From: an uncultured Acidobacteriota bacterium
GTDB taxonomy: Bacteria > Acidobacteriota > CAIWXX01
Direction: 5' to 3'
Assembly (NCBI GenBank): GCA_903916735.1
Contig: CAIWXX010000035.1
Coordinates: forward strand, 48,466-112,465
Length of the DNA stretch: 64,000 nucleotides
Each line of letters opens with the position of its first letter. The first letter of the stretch is position 1. Position numbers and translations under genes: made by a program. The notes beneath the pieces were generated by a model. It searched no databases and was not told the origin of the DNA. It saw only the letters and a list, made by a program, of their open reading frames with translations. Below are positions 9,796-17,207 of the stretch, in pieces.

Positions 9796-11097
9796 GTGAA
9801 GTGGGTAGCGCTCGTTTTATTTATCAACCTCATTCTCCCTGTCTCTTCGACGATCGCACAGGTTCCAGAGGGCGAGGATCCCGATAATGATTTGCAATCA
9901 CTTCTAGGCACACTGGGCATCGGCGAATCGATGTCCGAGCAGAGTCTTGAAAAACGCGTCGAAGAGATCGGTGAATTGAAGCTGCTCCATCCGCTGCCCG
10001 TCAAATTCGTCAGCAAAGCCGAGCTCAAAGCGTATCTCCAAAGGGAGTTTGATGAAGAGTATCCTCAGGAAGAGGCATCGCACGAAGCGGCGTTTCTCGA
10101 ATTCCTCGGATTAATTCCGAGGGGATACAACCTTCGCTCAGAGCGGGAGCAGATGCTCTATGAAAATGTGGCGGGGTTTTATGATGAGAAAAGTCCCACG
10201 AAGGCTCTGTATGCCGTTAGCAGCAGCAAGGAAATAGACTTCGTGAACTCGCTGATCCTGTCGCATGAAATCCGCCATGCCATCCAGGATCAGCACTTCG
10301 ATCTCAATCGCCGGCTGCCGGACCTCAGCGACTTCGATGACCGCAAACTGGCGCCTCTGGCTTTATATGAAGGCGACGCCACCTACATCATGATGCGGTT
10401 CATGGGAGTCAGCGGATTTTCCGGGATCAGCGAGAGAGAAGAAAACGATCGCCCCGGGGATGGGCCGTTCGGTGACGTTGGCTCCCTGATGGGGGCGGCC
10501 GCGGCGATGGCGGGTGGATCCTATGCCGCCGCCCCCGAAGTGCTGCAGCGACAACTCCTCCTGCCATACATCGAAGGCGAGAAATTTATCGAAGCCGTTC
10601 ATCGCCGGGGGGGCATGAGCGCCGTCAACCTAACCCTGGCTTCACCGCCGACGACGAGTGAACAGGTGCTCCATCCAGAAAAATATTTCACGCACGAACA
10701 GGGCTCGAACTTGAAGTTCGATGCCTCCTCGGAGTTTCAACATCAGAGACCCATCTCGGAAGGCGTGCTGGGCGAGTTTTATATTCAATGCCTTTTTACC
10801 GAGAGAATCCGTGAGAAAACCGCAGCAGGATGGAGTGGAGATTATTACCAGTATTATGCCGATGCATTGGGCAAACGGACGCTGATCTGGAAGCTGGCAT
10901 GGGATACACCGCAAGACGCTCAGGAGTTTTGTGATGCATGGCCAGTGCGTTGCGGCACCCCTCTCACATCGCGCGGGAGATTCATCGATGGAAGGGATAA
11001 TGATGGCGTGGCTCTTCGCATCGTCCACGACGGTGCCTCAACAACTCTCATCAAGAGCGATGATCACCGGATGATTGCCCGACTTTCAATTCAGTAG
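9796..11097 (+). CDS. Secreted HExxH metallopeptidase-like protein, uncharacterised
   Basis: The protein has about 433 residues and a classical signal peptide at its N-terminus, so it is exported. The motif H157-E-I-R-H161 matches the HExxH zinc site, and E192 in a YEGDAT context fits the third ligand of gluzincin-type peptidases. The rest matches no family I can name. The GTG at 9796 is preferred over the GTG at 9772 because it gives a clean signal peptide; neither has a Shine-Dalgarno sequence. The substrate is unknown. Confidence 0.72.
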   Translation: MKWVALVLFINLILPVSSTIAQVPEGEDPDNDLQSLLGTLGIGESMSEQSLEKRVEEIGELKLLHPLPVKFVSKAELKAYLQREFDEEYPQEEASHEAAFLEFLGLIPRGYNLRSEREQMLYENVAGFYDEKSPTKALYAVSSSKEIDFVNSLILSHEIRHAIQDQHFDLNRRLPDLSDFDDRKLAPLALYEGDATYIMMRFMGVSGFSGISEREENDRPGDGPFGDVGSLMGAAAAMAGGSYAAAPEVLQRQLLLPYIEGEKFIEAVHRRGGMSAVNLTLASPPTTSEQVLHPEKYFTHEQGSNLKFDASSEFQHQRPISEGVLGEFYIQCLFTERIREKTAAGWSGDYYQYYADALGKRTLIWKLAWDTPQDAQEFCDAWPVRCGTPLTSRGRFIDGRDNDGVALRIVHDGASTTLIKSDDHRMIARLSIQ

Positions 11098-11295
11098 TGA
11101 TGCCGATGTGCGATTTGCCTCTTTTTCATCTGCTCCAACCTCCACCCGATAGTGACCATCCGGTTGCTGAAGAAGAGGGATATCAATCACATTAACAATC
11201 AAGGGCGGCCGGCTGAGATCAATGCCGACCCGGGATGCAATGGCGCCGCATCCTCTCGACGACACCCGACTTTTATTTCGCAAGGATAAGAAAAC

Positions 11296-11856
11296 ATGAT
11301 TCAAGCAACACAACTTCGAAAGGGCATGACTATCGTTCATGAAGGCCAGCTCTACAAGATAATGACCATTCAACATATCACGCCCGGCAACTGGCGCGGA
11401 ATGGTGCAGGTCAAGATGAGGAACCTCAAGACCGGCAATCAGCTCGAACACAGGTTCCGCTCCGAAGACCGCGTTGATAAGGCACAGATGGACGGCGTTG
11501 AAATGGAATATCTTTACCATGACGGCACCGACTATCACTTTATGAATACCGAAACATACGAGCAGATCACGATTTCCGAGGAACAACTCGGGGACAACGT
11601 TTACTTCCTAATTCCCAATGTCCACCTCACGGTGGATTTCTATGAGAAGCAGCCGATTGGTATCGAGCCTCCGCCGTCGGTGAATATGAAAGTGATGGAA
11701 ACCGAGCCCACAATGAAGGGCGTCGCCCAGGGCAACGTTACGAAGCCGGCGAAGCTTGAAACAGGGCTCACCATTCAAGTGCCGATGTTCATAATGGAAG
11801 GTGAAATCATCACGGTCGACACCACAGAATTGAAATACCTCTCGCGTGCAAAGTAG
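11296..11856 (+). CDS. efp: Elongation factor P
   Basis: EF-P binds stalled ribosomes near the E site and relieves stalling at polyproline. The 186-residue length and three-domain layout are normal, with HRFRSEDRVD and DGTDYHFMN motifs. The tip of the domain I loop reads P30-G-N32-W-R34-G. The residue aligned with the modified lysine of E. coli (K34) or the rhamnosylated arginine of other bacteria is therefore asparagine here. A strong AAGGATAAG ribosome-binding site precedes the ATG. A possible hairpin at 11900-11935 follows the gene but lacks a T-run. Confidence 0.96.
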   Translation: MIQATQLRKGMTIVHEGQLYKIMTIQHITPGNWRGMVQVKMRNLKTGNQLEHRFRSEDRVDKAQMDGVEMEYLYHDGTDYHFMNTETYEQITISEEQLGDNVYFLIPNVHLTVDFYEKQPIGIEPPPSVNMKVMETEPTMKGVAQGNVTKPAKLETGLTIQVPMFIMEGEIITVDTTELKYLSRAK

Positions 11857-12050
11857 GGATTGAGGTTTTGGTGCACAGGTCTCGTGCCACAATCAAAGGC
11901 GGAAAAGTAAAATTTGCACAAGATCGCCTTTTCCGAATGTGATTATCTTTCTATTATTTCTCCTCTGACGCGGCTCTGGGCCGCCGACACGCTTCCCTAT
12001 CGTGTGACTTGATCGACTCTTGCCGTTATCTTGAAGCTCGTGAGCCGGCG

Positions 12051-13517
12051 TCAACGCTCCGGCAGATTCGTACCTTTGCTTTCAGCATCTCCAATGGCGA
12101 ATAAGCTGAGGTAGTTGTCCCACGGATAGGGGCTTGGAGTGTGATAGGCACAATTGATCACGCCAATTGAGGATCCTGGGAATTCATGAAGCAAGGGCCG
12201 AAACAGTTCCACCTCGCTCCAGAGGTTGATCGCTTGAGCCCTGAGCTCCACCTCTCCCGTTGTGGCATTGATCGCATAGAAGCCCACAGCCTGTTCGTAC
12301 AGGTTGTAGCCGCCACTTTGCGCGTAGAATTCAACCGTATGAGCCTGGGAAAGAAGGAGCGTCTGGCCGGTCGCGACGCATGAGCTCCAGAAGTCATCCT
12401 CCCACTGGAGCTTGGAGTCTGGATCGTAAATGATCTTGTGGGCAGGCACTGGAATGGCGACCGGAAGGCTCTTCAGAGTTCCACCATGTTTATTGAGCCG
12501 TTTGATGGAATAGTCATAGGTGAACATATCCAATCTCTGCCGGCTCTCAGGGATCAGTGTGCGATGTCGGACAAAGAGCAGTGTGTCCGTTGATGAATCA
12601 GGATAAGGAGTCAAGACCAGCTCGCTGAAAGTATGCGGAGAATCAGCGGCGTCTTTCCCAATTTGCTTCAAAGCGGCCTTGTGAGCCGGGCTGCCGGACA
12701 CCGAGTAGACGAGGGCTCTATTCTCCCGAACATTCAACCAACCGGTTGCAGGCTTGTAAAGGCTCGCTGTCACGGGCACGAGCCAGGAAGATCCATTCCA
12801 GAGAGGCGAAAACCCAATCCCATAAACATCTTTTCCATCGGACGGCAACGCAAGACGGGCTACGCTCCCGATCAATCCGCCGTCCTGCAGATTGCATTCG
12901 AGAAAGTAGACTCGGCTGTCGTAGCCTCCTTTGGAGCTGCTTTGGCCCAACGCCAGACTCGGAACAACACCGATCGATCCGCCCCGATTCGAAGCAAACA
13001 GGGCCTCATCAGTAATGTACCAGCCGGCGGAGGTGGTGAGAGTGAATATCTCCTTCCATTCGCTGGTCAGCGCGCCAGCAGAGTTAAATCGGGCAACTTG
13101 GACTGATGCACTATCTGTGGTCGTACCAGAATTTTCGAAGAGGACGAAGAGAAGGCCATAGGGCGCACTCGGCTGACGAGATGCCGCCCCGGAATTGTCA
13201 ATCCATAAGCAGGCTGCGGCTCTGGCCCAACCCATGTCAGAAGCGATGATTCGCGATGAAGAAGTGCTGCCGGTCTTCCCGAGAGAGAAACTCCTCAGGT
13301 TGGAATCCAATACGTTCGTGAACCTGTTTCGCGCGAATGCAATCGCTTGTGTCGACGACACCGGCGTCCAATCGAGGATGCCCTGGTAGGTTTGAAATCC
13401 TTTGGGCGGGATCTTCTTTAAAGGATACGTCGCGCCAGTGCCATGAACCGGGCCGACGACGAGGATGGAGAAAAAGACCAGGATGATTACTGGAGATGAC
13501 AAGAAATTGCGATTCAT
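12051..13517 (-). CDS. Secreted protein of unknown function
   Basis: From the ATG at 13517, which has an excellent AGAGGAGAG ribosome-binding site, the protein has 488 residues. It starts with a signal peptide (hydrophobic stretch at about residues 9-24, ending VHG). The rest is soluble, rich in Ser, Gly, Trp and aromatic residues in short beta-like stretches, compatible with a beta-propeller or similar extracellular fold, but I recognise no family or catalytic motif. A longer open frame up to 13607 exists, but its added N-terminus would spoil the signal peptide. It stands alone. Confidence 0.8.
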   Translation of the reverse strand: MNRNFLSSPVIILVFFSILVVGPVHGTGATYPLKKIPPKGFQTYQGILDWTPVSSTQAIAFARNRFTNVLDSNLRSFSLGKTGSTSSSRIIASDMGWARAAACLWIDNSGAASRQPSAPYGLLFVLFENSGTTTDSASVQVARFNSAGALTSEWKEIFTLTTSAGWYITDEALFASNRGGSIGVVPSLALGQSSSKGGYDSRVYFLECNLQDGGLIGSVARLALPSDGKDVYGIGFSPLWNGSSWLVPVTASLYKPATGWLNVRENRALVYSVSGSPAHKAALKQIGKDAADSPHTFSELVLTPYPDSSTDTLLFVRHRTLIPESRQRLDMFTYDYSIKRLNKHGGTLKSLPVAIPVPAHKIIYDPDSKLQWEDDFWSSCVATGQTLLLSQAHTVEFYAQSGGYNLYEQAVGFYAINATTGEVELRAQAINLWSEVELFRPLLHEFPGSSIGVINCAYHTPSPYPWDNYLSLFAIGDAESKGTNLPER

Positions 13518-14158
13518 CTTCACTCTCCTCTGAGATAATATTTGTTTTCGCGAGTCATACGGCCATGCGCAATCCGATTCGGGAGAGCGCGGCTGAGGAT
13601 TAACCACAAAGAATGGCCCATTAGTGAATCCGGGGTCATGAGCAGAACATAAATCCCTCCCGGTCCAAAGTCAATGGAGCAATGAGCTGCCCCTATCCGC
13701 AAGTAAAATTGAGGTTTCTGTGTGAAAAATGCGTCGGAGCCTTAGCGGCACGGCTCGCGAGGACACTCGCCCTCCCATTCCGTCATCAAGGATCACATGA
13801 TCAATGGATTAGGAGGGCGAGGCTCCTGCCGAGCCATCATGCCGTGTCTATCGAGACTATCTGATGGCTTGCCGCCATTCCTTATCCGCGGATTTCGGGA
13901 GCCGCAGAGCATATGTCCGAAAATGCGCAAGAGAACGTGTGTTTCGACATTTGAACCCGCTGTTTCAGCGCCATCAGGCTTTCTGGTCCAGCTGTTTGCT
14001 CCGAGGAGTGTCGCCGAGCAGTCCTTGTTCAGTCTCCGCATACTGTCCAATGCAAAGGCGCGGTTGTGGGAGGTTCACACAAGTAATATCGCCCCCAGAT
14101 GGCTAATGTTGGACTATACTCTACGCGAAGGCTTTTCGGCTCTGGAGGAACAAGCGCG
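13518..14158. other. Intergenic stretch with a small hairpin element
   Basis: No convincing gene is visible in these 640 bases. Positions 13821-13835 form a perfect short hairpin (GGCTC, loop CTGCC, GAGCC) inside a GC-rich palindromic patch, resembling repetitive extragenic elements. An open frame from 13797 overlaps the ywbE start and has no recognisable protein character. Confidence 0.4.
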
Positions 14159-14362
14159 ATGGATGGACGAAATCGTCAGGATATCCGCCCCGGACTTGAA
14201 GTCTGCATCGTCTTGAAGCAAGATCAGCGCACCGGAAAGCGGACGAAAGGTATTGTAAAAGACATCCTGACAAAGTCCCACACACATCCTCACGGAATAA
14301 AAGTCAGATTGGAGGATGGGCGGGTAGGACGAGTGCAAGGATTCCAAACGTCGGCGACCTAA
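14159..14362 (+). CDS. ywbE: YwbE family protein (DUF2196)
   Basis: This 67-residue basic protein matches the YwbE/DUF2196 family, a small conserved protein of unknown function. The typical pattern is visible: RPGLEVCIVLKQDQRTGK, then GIVKDILT, HPHGIKVRL and GRVGRV. The ATG at 14159 is chosen over earlier in-frame codons because GGAGGA lies nine bases upstream and the family begins close to this point. It has no operon partner. Confidence 0.88.
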   Translation: MDGRNRQDIRPGLEVCIVLKQDQRTGKRTKGIVKDILTKSHTHPHGIKVRLEDGRVGRVQGFQTSAT

Positions 14363-14509
14363 CCGCTCCTACAGAGGGCGATCAGATGCCATCGATTGAT
14401 ATTGTCGGTCCAGTAGCGATGCAGAAAAGGGATGACGCCGTCAATATTGCACAGATGGCCCGGATCCCGCGATAAGGGCACATCTTCTCGAATGGGGGTG
14501 AAATGGATG

Positions 14510-14724
14510 AACCTAACGCGGCATAGCCGCAACCAAACAAGCCGGCTTCGACAACCATCGCTCCCGAACCTCTCAGGAATGCATGAAGAGAAGAAAGCAG
14601 GAAAGGATTTTTATCTCGACCAGCAGTGGTTTCATAAGCCATTCCTACATTCCTTTCTTCCTGGCTTCCTGAGAGGAATTCACGATTATGCCCTGTCACT
14701 GGTCTTGTCATTTTGTGCACAGAG
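14510..14724. repeat. Dispersed intergenic repeat, copy 1
   Basis: This ~215-base block recurs in the same orientation at 40787-41004 with scattered mismatches and a few small indels. It begins with the hairpin GCGGC-ATA-GCCGC. Its two halves contain purine-rich and pyrimidine-rich segments (around AGGAATGC...GAAGAGAAG and CATTCCTTTCTTCCTGG...) that form an imperfect inverted pair, so the element could fold back. No transposase is encoded. Confidence 0.85.
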
Positions 14725-14914
14725 TTGACTGGTCAGGTATTAATGCCGGCCTTTTCCAAGGCCTTGGAATCGCCAAGGTTGTCAATCGAGGAAGCGTCGA
14801 TGGTGATATTAAACAGGCTAATTTTTCAGCAGTCGTGCCTCGTCCTGTAATTTCTGCCCGCATGCGTCATGGCCATCGCAGCCCCGGAAGCGGGCGTCGT
14901 AGCAAACGCCGTTT

Positions 14915-15907
14915 TCAGACAAGTTGGTGCAGGGAGATGTAGGCCATGGTCTGATTGAGGAGCTGATATGCCACCTCGCCGAAGGTGATCGGCCCCGTGA
15001 TACCACCGGTCTGCTTGCCCTCAAGTTCCGAATAGAGGTAGTTCAGTATGCAGTTGCATGAGAAAAAGATGCTGTCCAGGTTGTGGCTGGGCATGTGCGA
15101 TGTGAACGAGCTGACGTAATCCCCCACCGCTTTCGCGTGCCTGTATTCGACCCCCTTGAACACCGGCGCATAGAAGTTGACGGTCTTCGTCGCATCATCG
15201 ATGTTCTGGAAGCTTGTGTTGATCATAGCCCCGCTGTAGTTGGCCACGAGGGGCAGGTGGGTATCGAGACCCTTGGCCACGATATACTTGGCGAAGTCTT
15301 CCTTCTTCCCATTGATGAAGGCGTCGGTGGCGCTGAAACTGTCGGTAGGGAAGGTGATCGTATCCCCACTGCCCTGCTCAAAAATATTCAGGATGTTAAT
15401 CTCGGCGTACGTACGCTCCGGGAGCTCGACATGCATCACCACGGCACGGTCCTCGAAAACCTTGCTGTTTTCGCCGAGGAAGACCTTCGCGGATATTTTG
15501 CCTAGATCGCCGAGATGCACCCCGGAAATCCAGCCGATCAACGGCCGGGTGGCGAATCCATCATAGCGCGGGGCATTGAGGGCGAAGGAAAGATGAACGG
15601 CGCTTGTGGCCGGGATAATGATCATACTGAATCCGTTCACGGGCGCGTCGGCGAATATCGATGAGATACTATCCGTCGTGTAGGTTTGAATGACGGATCG
15701 CTTAGCCCAGGAAGACAGTTCGGTCACGTAGATGTGCTCCCGCGTGAGCACGCCCCCCTGTTCGCCCATGAAATAGGGGATAGTGCCACCGATCCAATGG
15801 CCGGAGGGGAGCTGCTGCAAGATCGTTTCGTCGCCGGCCAGGATGAGCTTTTTCCCCTGGAGAATCATTTTGGTGACGTCGGCAAGTGCAAAGAGTACCG
15901 GTTTCAT
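14915..15907 (-). CDS. FIST-like protein, uncharacterised
   Basis: This 330-residue soluble protein has no signal peptide. The last third (FSCNC...GGITGPITFGEVAYQLLNQT) resembles the end of FIST_C sensory domains, where a cysteine-containing strand is followed by a G-x-x-x-GE motif. The N-terminal half (DETILQQLPSGHWIGGTIPYF) also fits a ligand-binding FIST-like fold. FIST domains are thought to bind small ligands such as amino acids. It starts three bases after the 80-residue gene upstream and shares its promoter. The exact family is uncertain. Confidence 0.72.
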   Translation of the reverse strand: MKPVLFALADVTKMILQGKKLILAGDETILQQLPSGHWIGGTIPYFMGEQGGVLTREHIYVTELSSWAKRSVIQTYTTDSISSIFADAPVNGFSMIIIPATSAVHLSFALNAPRYDGFATRPLIGWISGVHLGDLGKISAKVFLGENSKVFEDRAVVMHVELPERTYAEINILNIFEQGSGDTITFPTDSFSATDAFINGKKEDFAKYIVAKGLDTHLPLVANYSGAMINTSFQNIDDATKTVNFYAPVFKGVEYRHAKAVGDYVSSFTSHMPSHNLDSIFFSCNCILNYLYSELEGKQTGGITGPITFGEVAYQLLNQTMAYISLHQLV

Positions 15908-15910
15908 TGG

Positions 15911-16153
15911 TTACCTCGCGTTTTGAAGGATTTTTTGAAGATCGCGTTGCGCCACCGGCAGGTTGTGCTGCTTAATGAAAAATTCCTTGAGCTCAGCGGC
16001 GCTCCGCCACACGGTCGATGGCAGCGGATTGGCTTTCACCTCGAGCCGAAGCCGTGACAATAAAATTTTCAGGGCTAGAAATTCAAATGAATAATTGGTA
16101 TTCCCCGAAACGACGCCGTTCCAAACCTCGCTTTTTATCTCTTGTATTTCCAT
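15911..16153 (-). CDS. Small protein upstream of the FIST-like gene
   Basis: This 80-residue, predominantly helical soluble protein has a perfect GGAGGAAATC ribosome-binding site and its own good promoter. It is the first gene of a two-gene operon with the FIST-like protein, so it may be its partner or regulator. I recognise no family. No cysteines or nucleotide-binding motif are visible. Confidence 0.7.
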   Translation of the reverse strand: MEIQEIKSEVWNGVVSGNTNYSFEFLALKILLSRLRLEVKANPLPSTVWRSAAELKEFFIKQHNLPVAQRDLQKILQNAR

Positions 16154-16195
16154 GATTTCCTCCAGTGATATGGTGAGGAGATAAAGATTAGTAAA

Positions 16196-16223
16196 ATTAT
16201 AGTGAATACGGAGGTTTCGTCAA
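16196..16223 (-). promoter_or_regulatory. Sigma-70 promoter for the FIST-like operon
   Basis: Read on the minus strand: TTGACG (16223-16218), a 16-base spacer, then perfect TATAAT (16201-16196). Transcription would start near 16189, leaving a leader of about 35 bases before the ATG at 16153. This is one of the best housekeeping promoters visible in the window. Confidence 0.65.
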
Positions 16224-16291
16224 GGGGCGTGTCAATGGAGAGATCTATCAATCATCCTGGAATTTCCGAGACACTCGGTCAAATCAGCGGC

Positions 16292-16321
16292 TTTACGGTG
16301 GATTGCTTCATACAATATAGT
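16292..16321 (+). promoter_or_regulatory. Weak candidate promoter for cbiM
   Basis: TTTACG (16292-16297), an 18-base spacer and TATAGT (16316-16321). Transcription would start only a few bases before the cbiM ATG at 16332, which has no Shine-Dalgarno sequence, so the message would be almost leaderless. Confidence 0.35.
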
Positions 16322-16331
16322 TGCCCATGTT

Positions 16332-17096
16332 ATGTCGCACATTCACATTCCCGATGGGGTCCTACCCTGGTGGCTGATCACCGCGGGCTGGGTACTCACT
16401 CTGATCATTCTCTTCATGAGCTCGCATCGATTACGCAAACAGGAAGCGCGGCGCAAGCTGCCGTTGCTCGGCGTGATGGCAGCCATGATGCTGATTGGGA
16501 TGTCCACCGAGTTCGTGCCGATCGGCTATCACGCCAACCTCACTGTATTGACGGGCATCATTGTCGGGCCGGCGACAGGATTTCTGGCCGCGTTCATTGT
16601 GGACCTGATGCTGGCGATGTTCGGGCACGGCGGCATCACCGTCGTCGGGCTCAATACGCTCATCATCGGAACCGAATGCGCTCTGGGCTCACTCATCTTT
16701 CACACTCTAAGGAAGGCATGGCGCGATCACCGGCGATCCGTTGCGCTATCGGCGGCAATCTCCGTCATCATCACGTTGCTCATCTCCACTTCCATGCTCG
16801 TCGGCCTGATCGGGATTTCAAATCTGGATCCCGGCAAAGCGCGGAATACCGGCGCGCTGAACTTGTCCACGTTCACTTTCCATGGCCTGTTTTCGGAGGG
16901 AGTGGTGAGTAACCGCGTTGTCAACCCGGAGAAGGAGCCGATGGGGAGCCTCTATCTCCACGATTCCGGAGTCAACCTGCGTCGCTTCACCGCCGCGATA
17001 TTCCTGCTGGGCTCGATTGGCTGGGTCTTGGAAGCTGTCATCACCGCCGTCATCGTGCAATTCATATATCGCGTCCGAAGAGAGCTCATACTCTAG
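16332..17096 (+). CDS. cbiM: Co/Ni ECF transporter substrate-binding component CbiM
   Basis: This 254-residue integral membrane protein captures Co2+ or Ni2+ in an ECF-type importer. The N-terminal metal site (HIHIPDGVLP) is family-typical, but here it is preceded by Met-Ser, so the first metal-binding His is at position 3 rather than 2. Six to seven membrane segments follow, with the conserved GHGGITVVGLNTL. A longer-than-usual loop lies near residues 170-220. The cbiQO fusion follows 111 bases downstream. No CbiN or NikN gene is visible. Metal choice cannot be decided from sequence. Confidence 0.88.
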   Translation: MSHIHIPDGVLPWWLITAGWVLTLIILFMSSHRLRKQEARRKLPLLGVMAAMMLIGMSTEFVPIGYHANLTVLTGIIVGPATGFLAAFIVDLMLAMFGHGGITVVGLNTLIIGTECALGSLIFHTLRKAWRDHRRSVALSAAISVIITLLISTSMLVGLIGISNLDPGKARNTGALNLSTFTFHGLFSEGVVSNRVVNPEKEPMGSLYLHDSGVNLRRFTAAIFLLGSIGWVLEAVITAVIVQFIYRVRRELIL

Positions 17097-17207
17097 CGGC
17101 TGAATGGTAAAGGGGGACGCATGAGGAACCGTCGTATTGAAAGTCGCCAACAGCCGGGGGGGCGAGGCCGGCGAATTCACACCATAGCCATCGGATGAGC
17201 TATCAAA

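Noticed and set aside
11900..11935. Hairpin CGGAAAAG...CTTTTCCG after efp as terminator
   Set aside because: The stem is only eight pairs with a 20-base loop and no T-run follows, so it was not called as a terminator.
13797..14216. 139-codon plus-strand frame upstream of ywbE
   Set aside because: It overlaps the ywbE start in another frame, reads through the hairpin element and has no protein-like pattern.
14382..14720. Open frame on the minus strand through repeat copy 1 (and 40785-41132 through copy 2)
   Set aside because: The similarity of the two frames is explained by the repeat DNA; there is no ribosome-binding site and the frames extend differently into unrelated flanks.
16154..16331. 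Cobalamin or NiCo riboswitch before cbiM
   Set aside because: No B12-box-like or NiCo junction pattern was visible, and the candidate promoter leaves almost no leader.
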